A stretch of DNA of 64,000 nucleotides from an uncultured bacterium (GCA_949296245.1 CASFNW010000008.1:18376-82375), one strand, 5' to 3'; shown: positions 18,349-29,659, counted from the first letter of the stretch. Program-made: numbers and translations. The notes: generated by a model not told the origin, from the letters alone.

Positions 18349-18501
18349 ATGGAAAATAAGTTCTTTTTTAATAAAAAGAAAAAATCACCTGAAATAAAAA
18401 TAAAGAACATGGGTGTTGATATAGATAAAAATGAGTACAGAGAAATTGTTCTGTCTAATTCTGCACATCCGGAAGCGGCTTTTTATGACAGATATAAATA
18501 A
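18349..18501 (+). CDS. Small 50-residue basic protein, unknown
   Basis: Reads MENKFFFNKKKKSPEIKIKN at the N-terminus and ends AAFYDRYK. A lysine-rich head is followed by an acidic, mixed tail. An ATG two codons upstream is in frame, but the promoter geometry favours 18349. There is no Shine-Dalgarno. A strong promoter lies immediately upstream and a clean terminator 8 bp downstream, so this is a self-contained transcription unit between the symporter and dnaK. Confidence 0.6.
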   Translation: MENKFFFNKKKKSPEIKIKNMGVDIDKNEYREIVLSNSAHPEAAFYDRYK

Positions 18502-18508
18502 TAAAAGT

Positions 18509-18536
18509 AAAGGCTCTCTTTCTTAAGAGAGCCTTT
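18509..18536. terminator. Bidirectional terminator between small ORF and dnaK
   Basis: AAAGGCTCTCTT and AAGAGAGCCTTT form a 12-bp stem with a 4-nt loop between the convergent genes. Confidence 0.85.
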
Positions 18537-18559
18537 ATTTTATCAGGGTAAGTGAATTA

Positions 18560-20425
<1,866 letters not shown>

Positions 20426-20600
20426 TTAAGTAATTAATTAGCATGTCATTTTTCTATCTAATTTATAACATCGAATTCAATGAAAAATTAAAAAATAAAC
20501 AAAAAATTAATAATTGGTTTTATCAGCCTTTATAACTAAGTTTAAAACAAGCTGTAGACAAGTTTTTTGATTATTATTAAAATCATGTCAGGAGAATAAA

Positions 20601-21500
20601 ATGACGGATAAAACGGAACAAATCGCATCAAAATATCTTGGCAAAAAAATTGACGGCAGTGACACATATAATCCATTACTGCTGGTTGCAGTGCCGAGAA
20701 AAGGAAACAGGCTGCAATACAATATAGATGATAAACAGCTTCCTTTCTACGGCTATGATGTCTGGCATGCTTATGAATTTTCGTCTATGACAAAAAACGG
20801 CCTGCCGGTTACAAAATTGTTAAAAATAAAATACAGCTGCGAAAGTGAATGTATAGTCGAATCAAAATCGTTAAAACTATATCTGAATTCTTTTAATCTG
20901 GAAAAATACGGCTCAAATATTCAGGAATGCCTGAATACTTGCAAAAACATAATAAAAAAAGATTTAAGTAATCTTTTGAAAACAGATATCGAACTTGAGT
21001 TTATAGATAACAGACAGGATTCTTTAAAAATATTTAAAAATTTTGAAAATATAATAAATTATGTAGATGAAAATTCTTTAACAATCGAAAAATTCAAAGA
21101 AGCACCCGAAGTACTGGAAACAGAAGATATTTCACAAAACAAAGAACATTATCTTCACTTTGATTCTCTCAGGTCAAACTGCAGGGTTACTCACCAGCCG
21201 GATTTTGGAGATGTGTTTATTTATTACAAATCAAATAAGCATATAAAAGAAGCCTCTCTTGTAAAATATTTGTGTTCTTTCCGCTCAGAGTATCATTTTC
21301 ATGAAGAATGCTGCGAGATGATATACAAAAGACTGTATGACCTCCTTAATCCGGAGGATACACTATTTGTTTGTGCTTTGTATACAAGACGTGGAGGGAT
21401 AGATATCTGCCCGTGCCGCTGGCACAATAACCTGCCTGTTGGTGACGCAGAAAAACTTTTTGATGTAACAGTTTATGCTGTTAACAATTTAAAACAATAA
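20601..21500 (+). CDS. queF: NADPH-dependent 7-cyano-7-deazaguanine reductase (long form)
   Basis: Reduces preQ0 to preQ1 in queuosine synthesis. The 299-residue protein is the two-fold, E. coli-like type. The QueF signature ESKSLKLYLNSFN is at residues 87-99; catalytic Cys194 lies in RSNCRVTHQPD with Asp201 after it; the preQ0-contacting HEE lies at 234-236; and RRGGIDICPCR closes the C-terminal half. AGGAG lies 7 nt before the ATG. queC, queD and queE are not in the window, so it stands alone. Confidence 0.93.
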   Translation: MTDKTEQIASKYLGKKIDGSDTYNPLLLVAVPRKGNRLQYNIDDKQLPFYGYDVWHAYEFSSMTKNGLPVTKLLKIKYSCESECIVESKSLKLYLNSFNLEKYGSNIQECLNTCKNIIKKDLSNLLKTDIELEFIDNRQDSLKIFKNFENIINYVDENSLTIEKFKEAPEVLETEDISQNKEHYLHFDSLRSNCRVTHQPDFGDVFIYYKSNKHIKEASLVKYLCSFRSEYHFHEECCEMIYKRLYDLLNPEDTLFVCALYTRRGGIDICPCRWHNNLPVGDAEKLFDVTVYAVNNLKQ

Positions 21501-21525
21501 AATCTAAAAAGAGACATATGTATAA

Positions 21526-22095
21526 TTATGAAAGTTTTACAAAAAAGCCGAGAATTACAGCCAGTACAATCAATATCATAGGATTTTTTCTGTATTTTAA
21601 TCCCAGAATTGTAAAAAATACCAGCAATATAAAAGCTTTTAAAGAAATAAAATCAAAAATGTTGTGAGTTTGTTTGAATTTAGCAAGATGAAAAACAGTA
21701 TGAGTCATTATCTTTAATCCGGCTACACCGATAAGCGCAACAGCAGCCGGTCTTAGTCCGTACATAATGTTATTAATCAGAGGATTATCCGCATTTTTCT
21801 TCAAAAATCTTGCAATAAACATCACCATAATAAACGACGGAATCAAAAAAGCAATTGTTACAAATGCTGAGCCGATTGCGCCGCCGACTTTTACACCGAC
21901 AAAAGTTGCCATGTTTATTCCGATAGGTCCCGGGGTAAGGTTCGAAATAGCTATCATCTGCGTAATTTCTGCAACATCAAACCATTTATATTTATCTACA
22001 AGGTAATATAAAAACGGAATAACAGTATATCCGCCGCCTATTGCAACTGCACCTATTTTCATATATTCAAAAGCAAGAAGGAAAATTTCATTCAT
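21526..22095 (-). CDS. Chromate-transporter (CHR) family protein, second half
   Basis: Membrane protein of 189 residues with the CHR motifs IGGGYTVIPFLYYLVDKYKW near residue 20 and SNLTPGPIGINMATFVG near residue 52, followed by several hydrophobic helices. It overlaps the upstream CHR gene by 8 bp, the usual arrangement of paired short CHR proteins that together equal one long ChrA. Such pairs export chromate in some bacteria, but the natural substrate is often unknown. Confidence 0.85.
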   Translation of the reverse strand: MNEIFLLAFEYMKIGAVAIGGGYTVIPFLYYLVDKYKWFDVAEITQMIAISNLTPGPIGINMATFVGVKVGGAIGSAFVTIAFLIPSFIMVMFIARFLKKNADNPLINNIMYGLRPAAVALIGVAGLKIMTHTVFHLAKFKQTHNIFDFISLKAFILLVFFTILGLKYRKNPMILIVLAVILGFFVKLS

Positions 22096-22699
22096 CAGTC
22101 ATGTCCTCTTTGCTTTGAGTATTAGTGCATTCACTGCAGCCACAGGATTTTGCCGCTTTGCTTTTTGGAAAAATAAAATGTCTGACAAGTCCGAGTATAC
22201 CGGCTGAAATAACAATCAAAAACGGTGAAACATTTACAACGGAAGCAATTAATGCTGCAGCAAATATAAATGAAGTAAACTTATCAAAAATCGAAAATGT
22301 CCATAATTCCAGTACTGTAAGCAGAATTAATATGCATACAGCAATGTCAAGAACTTCAAAGATATTTTGGATAAAAGGATATCCCATGATGGAATTAATA
22401 AAAGCAAACACAATTACTATGGCAAGATATGCCGGAAGGCACACACCCGTTAACGCTGCAAGTGCCCCTGCTATTCCTCTTGCTTTGTAGCCGGAAAACA
22501 TGGAAACATTCCCTGCCACAAGCCCCGGAATACACTGGCTCAGTGCATAATAGTTTGTAACTTCCTCCATAGTACAAATTTTTTCTTTATCTACCATCTC
22601 TGCTTTTAAAAAAGGTAAAATAGCATATCCGCCGCCAAAAAGCACCATGCCAATCTTGAAAAATATCCAGAATAGTTTTAATAAACTTATTTTTTGCAT
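22088..22699 (-). CDS. Chromate-transporter (CHR) family protein, first half
   Basis: 203-residue partner of the gene downstream, with FGGGYAILPFLKAEM near residue 22, CIPGLVAGNVSMFSGY near 55, about six membrane helices and a Cys/Lys-rich C-terminus (SCGCSECTN). ATG at 22699 is chosen because the longer frame would overlap lpxB. Ribosome site is weak. It starts 19 bp after lpxB, so the lpxI-lpxB-chr genes probably form one operon. A link with metal export is inference. Confidence 0.85.
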   Translation of the reverse strand: MQKISLLKLFWIFFKIGMVLFGGGYAILPFLKAEMVDKEKICTMEEVTNYYALSQCIPGLVAGNVSMFSGYKARGIAGALAALTGVCLPAYLAIVIVFAFINSIMGYPFIQNIFEVLDIAVCILILLTVLELWTFSIFDKFTSFIFAAALIASVVNVSPFLIVISAGILGLVRHFIFPKSKAAKSCGCSECTNTQSKEDMTDE

Positions 22700-22718
22700 T
22701 ATTTTTAATGTTCCGTAT

Positions 22719-23858
22719 TTATGCCTGTTGCAAGGCTTCTGAAAGTATCTGCGCAACCTCGTTTGCTGCTTCATGTCTGGATAGTATTGCTTTTACTTTT
22801 GACAAATCTTCTATCATATTATTTCTGTACTGTTCATCATCAAGTATTTTAATGAGGTGCTGTGAAATAACTTTCGGATTGGAATCCGACATCAAAAGTT
22901 CCGGCACAATATCTTTGTCCATAATTATGTTAGGCAGACAAACCCTATTTATACATCTTACAAGCCTGTATACAAGATAAGCAAACCACGGGCCTTTGTA
23001 GCTTATTATCATAGGCGTAGTATACAAAGCAGCCTCCAGAGCAACAGTACCGGAAGCAAGCATCAGCGCATCTGACGCACTCAAAAGAGAATAGTTATCA
23101 TGTTTTATTACTTTTAAGTCTGAGTCTTTAAAATATTTTTTAAACAGTTTGTCATCCAGACTGTCTGCCTGTGCCACCACAAATTGAACATCGTTTCTTT
23201 TCTGTTGTATTAACTTTGCTGCATCTAAAAAAGTTTTCATAAGATAATACAGCTCAAACTCCCGGCTGCCCGGGAATATTGAAATAAGTTTTTTATTTTT
23301 GTCCAGTCCGTATTTCTCAAAGACTTCATCACGATTCGCTTTTGGCGGCATTTGCGTAATAAGAGGATGTCCTACAAACTGTGCATCAATACCTTCTTTT
23401 TCATACATTTCTTTTTCAAAAGGAAAAATGGTCATTACTTTTGAAATATTTTTCTTAACAGTTTTAATTCTCCATTTGCGAGACGCCCAGATCTGAGGCG
23501 GAATGTAGTAAAAAACTTTGATTCCTGCTTTTTTTAAAAATTTTGAAATATTTAAATTAAACCCGCCGTAATCTATAAGAAGAACTAAATCCGGTTTAAA
23601 TTCATTTTTTAAATAATCCACTACCCTTTTGCCGAGTGTTATATGGTCAAAAAGAATTTTGGGAGTAAGTCCCATTGCGGACATGTGAGCATGAGAATGG
23701 TCGACAAAAAGCTTTACACCAAGTTTTTTCAGATTCTCTCCGCCTATGGCTTCAATTTCTATATCAGGTCTTGTATTACGCAAATGTTGCACAACTAATG
23801 AAGCATGTTTGTCGCCTGATAACTCACCGGTAATAATAAAAAGTTTTTTATTGTTCAT
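22719..23858 (-). CDS. lpxB: Lipid-A-disaccharide synthase
   Basis: Condenses UDP-2,3-diacylglucosamine with lipid X in lipid A assembly. It begins NKKLFIITGELSGDKHASLV and shows DYGGFNLNISKFLKKAGIKV, YYIPPQIWASRKWRIKTV, FPFEKEMYEKEGI and VGHPL, then SGTVALEAALYTTPMIISYKG. 379 residues is normal. GAGGG precedes the ATG. It lies directly downstream of lpxI, showing that the cell makes lipid A and is diderm. Confidence 0.96.
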   Translation of the reverse strand: MNNKKLFIITGELSGDKHASLVVQHLRNTRPDIEIEAIGGENLKKLGVKLFVDHSHAHMSAMGLTPKILFDHITLGKRVVDYLKNEFKPDLVLLIDYGGFNLNISKFLKKAGIKVFYYIPPQIWASRKWRIKTVKKNISKVMTIFPFEKEMYEKEGIDAQFVGHPLITQMPPKANRDEVFEKYGLDKNKKLISIFPGSREFELYYLMKTFLDAAKLIQQKRNDVQFVVAQADSLDDKLFKKYFKDSDLKVIKHDNYSLLSASDALMLASGTVALEAALYTTPMIISYKGPWFAYLVYRLVRCINRVCLPNIIMDKDIVPELLMSDSNPKVISQHLIKILDDEQYRNNMIEDLSKVKAILSRHEAANEVAQILSEALQQA

Positions 23859-23903
23859 AATCAGCCCTCAAACATAACCAAGAATGCTGTATAAAATCAA
23901 AAG

Positions 23904-24719
23904 CTATATTGCCATCACAATAATGCCTTTTTTGTTGGCATAATCAATAACTTTTTTCTGGTCTACAATAATTGTTTCATTTGCTTCTATTGCAAGAATT
24001 TTTGCACCGAATCTGTTCATAGTCTTAAGTGTATTTAACCCTATTGCAGGAATATCAAAACGCTTGTCCTGTGTAGGTTTGCTGACTTTTACAACAGTGA
24101 TACCCTTGCCGCCGAGCTTACATCCTCTTTCAATACACTTGTCCGTGCCTTCAATAGCTTCTACTGCCATAATCATTTTATTTTTGATTACAACAGACTG
24201 TCCGACATCGAGTTTCCCCATTTCTTTTGCAAGCCAGTATCCGTATTCAACATCCAGCGACTGATCTTCATCCGGCTCATGTTCACCGAGGACACCGGGA
24301 GGAGCCATGAGATTTTTTATAAAAATAGTCTGGTCAAGAACTGTAATTCCCATTTGTTCAAGCTGGTCGACAATAATGAGCATAACAGCATCGTCATTTA
24401 GTCTCTGTGCTTCTTTCATAAGACGGATTGCTTCCATATCAAGTTTAGGGCGTCTTAAAAGCAAGCCTTTATGCACTTTACCTATAAAAGTAACCTGTGT
24501 AACTTTTTCATCTATAAGAGTCTGTTTTATTTTTAAAACTTCGCCAGGGCCGAAATTGTAAACTTTTGAACAAAACTTTTTCAGTCTGTTTCTGTTATCG
24601 GAGGACAAAGAAATTGCCACTACGTCAAAACCGTTTTTTTGTGCGGATTCAGCCATTGCAACCGGCAATTCGCCGTCTCCTGCTATTAAACACTGTTTTT
24701 TATCTAATACAATAGACAA
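23904..24719 (-). CDS. lpxI: UDP-2,3-diacylglucosamine pyrophosphatase LpxI
   Basis: Hydrolyses UDP-2,3-diacylglucosamine to lipid X, the step preceding LpxB. It replaces LpxH in many non-enteric Gram-negatives. The N-terminus CLIAGDGELPVAMAESAQ and the C-terminal GKGITVVKVSKPTQDKRFDIPAIGLNT match the DUF1009/LpxI family. TTG at 24719 is chosen as start because AAAGGAGAGG sits just upstream and would lie inside the gene if the ATG at 24737 were used. About 271 residues. Confidence 0.92.
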   Translation of the reverse strand: MSIVLDKKQCLIAGDGELPVAMAESAQKNGFDVVAISLSSDNRNRLKKFCSKVYNFGPGEVLKIKQTLIDEKVTQVTFIGKVHKGLLLRRPKLDMEAIRLMKEAQRLNDDAVMLIIVDQLEQMGITVLDQTIFIKNLMAPPGVLGEHEPDEDQSLDVEYGYWLAKEMGKLDVGQSVVIKNKMIMAVEAIEGTDKCIERGCKLGGKGITVVKVSKPTQDKRFDIPAIGLNTLKTMNRFGAKILAIEANETIIVDQKKVIDYANKKGIIVMAI

Positions 24720-24840
24720 TTTCCTCTCCTTTATCATGTCATTTTGGCAGATACAACACAATCCTGCTGTATGTTAATAATACAATATCCAGTTTATTTT
24801 TCAAATAATTAACAAATTTTATTTTTACATAAAGCAATTG

Positions 24841-24846
24841 TATAAT
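24841..24846 (+). promoter_or_regulatory. Candidate -10 box of the Xer recombinase gene (leaderless start)
   Basis: A perfect TATAAT is followed by 6 nt and then the ATG. The -35 is weak (TTTATT at 17-nt spacing), and no Shine-Dalgarno can fit. Confidence 0.55.
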
Positions 24847-24852
24847 CAGTGT

Positions 24853-25767
24853 ATGGCAATTAATGATATTACAAAAGGGTATTTAAAAGATTTTTTAGTG
24901 TATCTGGAAGTAGAAAAAAACTTTTCTAAACACACAATAAGAGCCTACAATTCCGATGTCTTAAGCTTTTTACTCTGGCTTGACAATACTCCTGTAGAAG
25001 AGACGAATCATACAAAGCTCAAAGACTACCTTGTTTTTATACAAAGATTCAACTATTCAAAAACAACTCTGTCGCGTAAAATCACCGCAATCAGAACCTT
25101 TTACAGATACTTGTATCGTGAAAGAATAATAGATACAAACCCTTCTGACAGTGTACACGCACCAAAAAGAAATAAAAGCCTGCCTAAATTTCTTTCCGCT
25201 CAGGAGATTGAAAACATATTAAACAATATAAAAATAGAAACGCCAGCCGGATTTAGAAACAGGGCTATACTGGAACTTTTGTATGCTACAGGCATGAGAA
25301 TTTCGGAATTAAGCAACTTGAATTTTGGAAGCCTGAATCTTGAGGAAAACGAAATAACCGTAATGGGTAAAGGTGCAAAAGAAAGAATTGTACTTGTTTC
25401 TTCGAGGGCAAAAGATTTTTTGGAAAAATATTTAAAGAATGTAAGATATATGGTGCCGGAAGATCCGTGTGACCTGTCTGAATCAGAAGACGCACCCGTG
25501 TTTATAAACAAAACAGGCTACAGACTGCAGCCGCAATCAGTCAGAGCAGCCTTGAATGACATAGTAAAAAAAATAGAACTGCCTAAAAAAGTAACACCGC
25601 ACGTATTCAGACACAGCTTTGCAACAAAACTTCTTGAAAACGGAGCGGACTTGAGGGTTGTGCAGGAACTTCTGGGTCATGCTTCTATTTCAAACACGCA
25701 AATTTATACCCATGTCTCGACAGAACGGCTAAAAGAGGTGTATGATAAAAGTCATCCGAGAGCATAA
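24853..25767 (+). CDS. xerC: Tyrosine recombinase XerC/XerD
   Basis: Resolves chromosome dimers at dif. The SAM-like N-terminal domain spans about residues 1-95, and the catalytic domain carries Arg149 (ATGMRISEL), Lys173 (VMGKGAKER), His250 and Arg253 (HVFRHSFA), His276 (LLGHASI) and nucleophile Tyr285 (TQIYTHV). At 304 residues it has the XerC/D size and no phage-type arm-binding domain. XerC cannot be told from XerD by eye. No dif-like site was identified. The start is apparently leaderless. Confidence 0.9.
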   Translation: MAINDITKGYLKDFLVYLEVEKNFSKHTIRAYNSDVLSFLLWLDNTPVEETNHTKLKDYLVFIQRFNYSKTTLSRKITAIRTFYRYLYRERIIDTNPSDSVHAPKRNKSLPKFLSAQEIENILNNIKIETPAGFRNRAILELLYATGMRISELSNLNFGSLNLEENEITVMGKGAKERIVLVSSRAKDFLEKYLKNVRYMVPEDPCDLSESEDAPVFINKTGYRLQPQSVRAALNDIVKKIELPKKVTPHVFRHSFATKLLENGADLRVVQELLGHASISNTQIYTHVSTERLKEVYDKSHPRA

Positions 25768-25846
25768 TTTTTGGCAATAATCTGCTTACTGAAATAGCTG
25801 ATTAAATAGCAATTAAAAGCACTAGTTTATTAAAGGAGATATTAAT

Positions 25847-26890
25847 ATGTACGATTTTGTGACCATTGGCAGTGCAACAATAGATGCATTTGTAGAGAGT
25901 GAAGCTGCCGATATAGTTTCCGTCAGCACAAAAAAGACGAGCACGGAATTTATGTCTTTTCCTTACGGAGCCAAAGTCGAAATAGATAGTTTTACTACCG
26001 CAGTAGGAGGCGGCGGTCTCAATGCGGCAGCAAATCTTGCCAATCTCGGGTTTAACACAAGTGCTATTTTTAAAATAGGTGAAGATTTTCAGGGTAAAAC
26101 TATTATGCACCGCATAAAACATGCCGGTGTTGACACAGAAAACGTTATAGTAAGTAAAGATGAAAGCTCGGGCTTTTCAATAATTCTTTTAAGTTTTGAA
26201 GGCAACAGAACTGTTCTTGCTCACAGAGGTACAAACGGAACAATCAAAGAAAACGAAATTAATTATGATGCAATAAAAAATGCAAAATGGCTATATATTG
26301 CACCACTCAACGGACAATCAGGAGCTGTTCTGGATAAGCTTGCTCATTTTGCAGAAGAAAACAACACAAATGTAATCATTAACCCCGGCAGCTCAAGCTT
26401 AAAAAAGGGTTTAAAATATTTTGAAAAAATTCTTGCAACAGCAGAAGTAGTTGTTATGAATAAAGAAGAAGCTTCGCTTGTAACAAAGATAGAGGTAAGA
26501 CCGGATACAAAATCCGAAAGTTTTTCTACAGAAGTTATACACCCTGATATTAAAGCAATGCTTGATAAGCTAAAATCAACTGATGCAAAAGTGGTTATTA
26601 TAACAGACGGAAAACACGGCGTATATGCTTATGACGGCAAAAAATATTACAGATGTCCGGAATTCCCTGCAAAAGTTGTCAGCACACTGGGGGCAGGCGA
26701 TGCTCTGTCATCTACATTCGCTGCTGCACTTGAACACACTAACTGGAATATAGAAAAGTCATTGATGATGGCATCTGTTAATGCGTCATCAGTTGTTTCC
26801 AATTTCGGTGCACAGGAAGGCTTTTTGACATTTGATGAAATAGAAGAAAGACTGAAACAAGCTCCGGCATTTAGAGTGGAAATTGTCTAA
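25847..26890 (+). CDS. PfkB-family carbohydrate/nucleoside kinase
   Basis: Ribokinase-like kinase of 347 residues. The N-terminal signature FTTAVGGGGLNAAANLANLG lies near residue 45, the C-terminal PfkB signature STLGAGDALSSTFAAAL with the catalytic Asp lies near 285, and VVMNKEEA near residue 202 is the family's NxxE-type motif. AAAGGAGAT lies 7 nt before the ATG. Substrate unknown: ribose, adenosine or a hexose phosphate are all possible. It overlaps the convergent unknown gene by 4 bp. Confidence 0.88.
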   Translation: MYDFVTIGSATIDAFVESEAADIVSVSTKKTSTEFMSFPYGAKVEIDSFTTAVGGGGLNAAANLANLGFNTSAIFKIGEDFQGKTIMHRIKHAGVDTENVIVSKDESSGFSIILLSFEGNRTVLAHRGTNGTIKENEINYDAIKNAKWLYIAPLNGQSGAVLDKLAHFAEENNTNVIINPGSSSLKKGLKYFEKILATAEVVVMNKEEASLVTKIEVRPDTKSESFSTEVIHPDIKAMLDKLKSTDAKVVIITDGKHGVYAYDGKKYYRCPEFPAKVVSTLGAGDALSSTFAAALEHTNWNIEKSLMMASVNASSVVSNFGAQEGFLTFDEIEERLKQAPAFRVEIV

Positions 26891-27273
26891 GCACGGACAT
26901 CATAGTTGGAAGTATTGTTATTTGTGTTTGGATTGTAGTTTAAATTGTCAATAAAATCCAACGCCATATCCGTATTATCTTTTATTCTGTCCAAATCATA
27001 CTTATGCGGTTTTGAAAAATATTTTTCAAGCCATTCTTCAAATGCGGTTACATACTTTTTTACGGTTTCCGGCTTAGGTGCTTTAAAATATTTCACTGAA
27101 CCCAGTTTTTGTTCCTGAAGCCTTTTATAATCCTCATCAGAAATTTCTTTGCCTCTTTTTTCCGGCGGTACATTCTCATTATCCGCATAGCAAATTCTGG
27201 ATGTACGGCCAGGAATATCTGACTGTTTATGTATCTGAGGATAATATCCGTAATTTACTTCATTGATTGTCAT
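26887..27273 (-). CDS. Unknown 128-residue polar protein
   Basis: No family recognised. It is Tyr/Asn/Lys-rich with a tyrosine-rich N-terminus (NEVNYGYYPQIH), charged middle (EEKRGKEISDEDYKRLQEQK-like) and an Asn-rich tail. There is no signal peptide or membrane helix. AAGG lies upstream of the ATG. It is divergent from the next unknown gene, 168 bp away. Confidence 0.6.
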   Translation of the reverse strand: MTINEVNYGYYPQIHKQSDIPGRTSRICYADNENVPPEKRGKEISDEDYKRLQEQKLGSVKYFKAPKPETVKKYVTAFEEWLEKYFSKPHKYDLDRIKDNTDMALDFIDNLNYNPNTNNNTSNYDVRA

Positions 27274-27441
27274 AAAAAATAACCTTCATTTACCTACATA
27301 TATAATAAAATTTTTCAATGTAAAATTTTGCTTTTTATTTTAAGTTTGTAAATAAATTTTAATATTTTAGTAATAACTAGCAAAAGTTTTTTATTTTGTT
27401 TATTTCTAAATTATCCATAAAGCAAAATAAGGAATAAGTAA

Positions 27442-27987
27442 ATGAAATTAAACAACACAACTCCATCTTTTGGCAAAACTCATATTAATGCATCACGAAT
27501 GAATGAAAAACAGAATAGGATAACTGACTTTCTTTTAACAAAAATAAACTATTGTGATGAATACGAAAGAGCAGATAGAAATAATGTGGATTTATTTATA
27601 ATGCCGAATGGTAAAAAAGCAATTAATGTATACTGTGTTGATGTTGACAGCCAGCAGGTTATAAAAGATAACAAAAATAAAGAATTAAAATATACTTTTA
27701 ATGCAGAATCAACAATGTCTGCTTTTTATAAACAAGTCGGCTCACTCTTACAATCACTAAAAAAAATAAATAATAATGAGATAAAAAGACCTGAAGTAAA
27801 AGACAATTTGATAGTAAATGCAATAACAGATGTTGCATATTTCCGTCCGGAATTATATGAAAACCTGCCTGAAGCAACTGATTGTTATATTGCATATTAT
27901 GGACTCGATAGAGACGATGCATATAAAACATCGGCCGATATTTTTGTAAATCTATATGATAAAACAAATACAAACGATGACTTTTAA
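27442..27987 (+). CDS. Unknown protein with N-terminal TPSFGK motif
   Basis: 181-residue soluble protein of unknown function. Residues 7-12 read TPSFGK, a motif like those near the N-termini of three other unknown proteins here. The middle (VDLFIMPNGKKAINVYCVDV) reads as beta strands, and the tail is acidic. AAGGA lies 9 nt before the ATG. It is convergent with lptA, stop codons abutting (27987/27988). Confidence 0.65.
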   Translation: MKLNNTTPSFGKTHINASRMNEKQNRITDFLLTKINYCDEYERADRNNVDLFIMPNGKKAINVYCVDVDSQQVIKDNKNKELKYTFNAESTMSAFYKQVGSLLQSLKKINNNEIKRPEVKDNLIVNAITDVAYFRPELYENLPEATDCYIAYYGLDRDDAYKTSADIFVNLYDKTNTNDDF

Positions 27988-28962
27988 TTAAAAATCATTC
28001 TTTTTGTTGTTTTGTACATTTCTTATAACCGTTTTTACATTGCCTTCGGCAAAGAAATTTTTAGGATTGATATACATTTTTATCCGGTCAGCTTCAATTG
28101 ATCTCATTTGTTCGGTTATTGTTGACCGGCCTAAAAATACAATTTCATTAGGCTTATTTGTCTTTGGGTCAGGATATACAGTGGCTTTAGGTCCTTTTGC
28201 ATCATAGTCTTTATAAGTTACATGGACTTTGCCGGAGGCTTGTATAATGTTATTAGCTTTGTAATATTCCTGTCTGTCAGACCATACGTTTATCCTTGTA
28301 CCGTCCATATCAACATCACTGTGAGCAGAACCCAGTCCGTAAGCAACTTCCTTTACTGCGTCATAAATAAACTTGTCTGCGGTAATTACACTGTCTTTTT
28401 GTTTAAGCCGGCCGTTTCCCGTAAGGGTAATTTTTTGCAAATCACCGTTTTTATTCAGGTTTGCTACAGCAGAATTTGAATATGTTTCAACATCTTTGTA
28501 ATAGATAATAACATTGCCGTTTGCTGTAAGGGTTTTTGTATTTGTATCATATTCCTGTGTATCAGCTGTGATGATTACAGTAGGCTTTGGGGCGTTTGTC
28601 TGTGTCACTGTAGTCTGGGTGTTGCCTTCGGCTTTTATTTTTTTATTTAAAAGTGACATTTTTAAGATATTAGCTTTAATTTCATTTTTCTTATCTGTCT
28701 TAACCTGAACAACATAAGGCTGGTCATACATCACTGCATCCGTAAGCTGCTTTGATTTAGGGTCGATAAACACTTCAGCTCTCGGGGATGTTGCATTTAT
28801 ATCATCCATTTTTACTCTGACATTTCCTTCAAATTTAGCTTTATTTTCTTCCATTTTGAATGTTTGTTTGTCAGATTCGATAGATAAATCAGCAGCAAGA
28901 GAAATCCCTGCAGCCAGTATAATCATCGGTATTAAAATTAAAAATTTAAATCTTTTCATCAA
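27988..28962 (-). CDS. lptA: LptA/OstA-domain protein, LPS transport bridge
   Basis: Periplasmic component of the Lpt system that moves lipopolysaccharide to the outer membrane. A signal peptide (LILIPMIILAAGISLAA) precedes repeated OstA-type beta segments: KFEGNVRVKMDDINATSPRA, LTANGNVIIYYKD, LKQKDSVITADKFIYD and IQASGKVHVTYKDYDAKGPKA. At 324 residues it is about twice E. coli LptA, so it probably contains two OstA units. AAAGGAAA lies before the ATG. It overlaps lptC by 17 bp; lptB is not adjacent. Confidence 0.85.
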   Translation of the reverse strand: MMKRFKFLILIPMIILAAGISLAADLSIESDKQTFKMEENKAKFEGNVRVKMDDINATSPRAEVFIDPKSKQLTDAVMYDQPYVVQVKTDKKNEIKANILKMSLLNKKIKAEGNTQTTVTQTNAPKPTVIITADTQEYDTNTKTLTANGNVIIYYKDVETYSNSAVANLNKNGDLQKITLTGNGRLKQKDSVITADKFIYDAVKEVAYGLGSAHSDVDMDGTRINVWSDRQEYYKANNIIQASGKVHVTYKDYDAKGPKATVYPDPKTNKPNEIVFLGRSTITEQMRSIEADRIKMYINPKNFFAEGNVKTVIRNVQNNKKNDF

Positions 28963-29527
28963 AATTTCCTTTACTGTATAGTTCGGTTTTAGAACGTCCT
29001 TTTATTCTTATTGTTGTCATTTTATTGCTAAGAACAGCCTCATTGCTGTAGGTTTTAACTTCACCTTTTTTCCTTATTACCACATTGCCTTGAGCTGTGA
29101 TATCTTTGTCATTTCCCTGCCATACAAATCTATCCGCGCGTACATCCGTACCGTCTTTATAAATGAAATATGTATCGTCATAAAGTACGACTTTTTTTGT
29201 ATCTTCGCTAAAGGTTCCTTTGGTAGATTCCATGCTGAGCACAACTTTGTCATCATCGTAGAAGTTGCCTATAACATTATACAAAATTGCAACCTTGTTC
29301 TGATTATCATAATAGCCGGATTCAGCATATAATTCCCAGTATTTTTTATCTTCTTTTGTTTCAGTAATTATAAGGTTCTGTATATTAAGTTCCTGTTTTT
29401 GTCCGGCGTCTTTTAAAATCTCTTTTTTAAAATTTTTAGTAATAACTCCTGCTGCTATAAACGCCCAGGTGCATCCTATAGCAATTGTTAAAAGTATAAC
29501 TATATAAGCTATTTTTCGTTTGGACAT
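28946..29527 (-). CDS. lptC: LptC-like LPS export protein
   Basis: A 193-residue protein anchored by one N-terminal helix (AYIVILLTIAIGCTWAFIAA), then a beta-jellyroll-type periplasmic domain with WELYAESGYYDNQNKVAIL and the OstA-like AQGNVVIRKKGEVKTYSNEA. In the Lpt complex LptC couples the LptBFG transporter to LptA. Cotranscription with lptA (17-bp overlap) supports this. No Shine-Dalgarno; TAGAAT ends 6 nt before the ATG. Confidence 0.83.
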   Translation of the reverse strand: MSKRKIAYIVILLTIAIGCTWAFIAAGVITKNFKKEILKDAGQKQELNIQNLIITETKEDKKYWELYAESGYYDNQNKVAILYNVIGNFYDDDKVVLSMESTKGTFSEDTKKVVLYDDTYFIYKDGTDVRADRFVWQGNDKDITAQGNVVIRKKGEVKTYSNEAVLSNKMTTIRIKGRSKTELYSKGNFDEKI

Positions 29528-29533
29528 GCGATA

Positions 29534-29539
29534 ATTCTA
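29534..29539 (-). promoter_or_regulatory. Candidate -10 box of lptC-lptA (leaderless start)
   Basis: TAGAAT on the minus strand ends 6 nt before the lptC ATG, with GTTACA (4 of 6 to consensus) at 17-nt spacing as -35. Confidence 0.5.
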
Positions 29540-29659
29540 ACATGAAATTGTACACATGTAACAAAATATTTCATTTTATAAAAATTATTTTTAATTAATG
29601 ACAAATTTTTTTGTTTATGACTTTAATAAATATTACCAGTTATAATAAAGCCGAAAATT

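Noticed and set aside
24841..25767. Integrase of a mobile island
   Set aside because: The protein has Xer size and layout, lies between housekeeping genes, and no attachment sites or cargo surround it.
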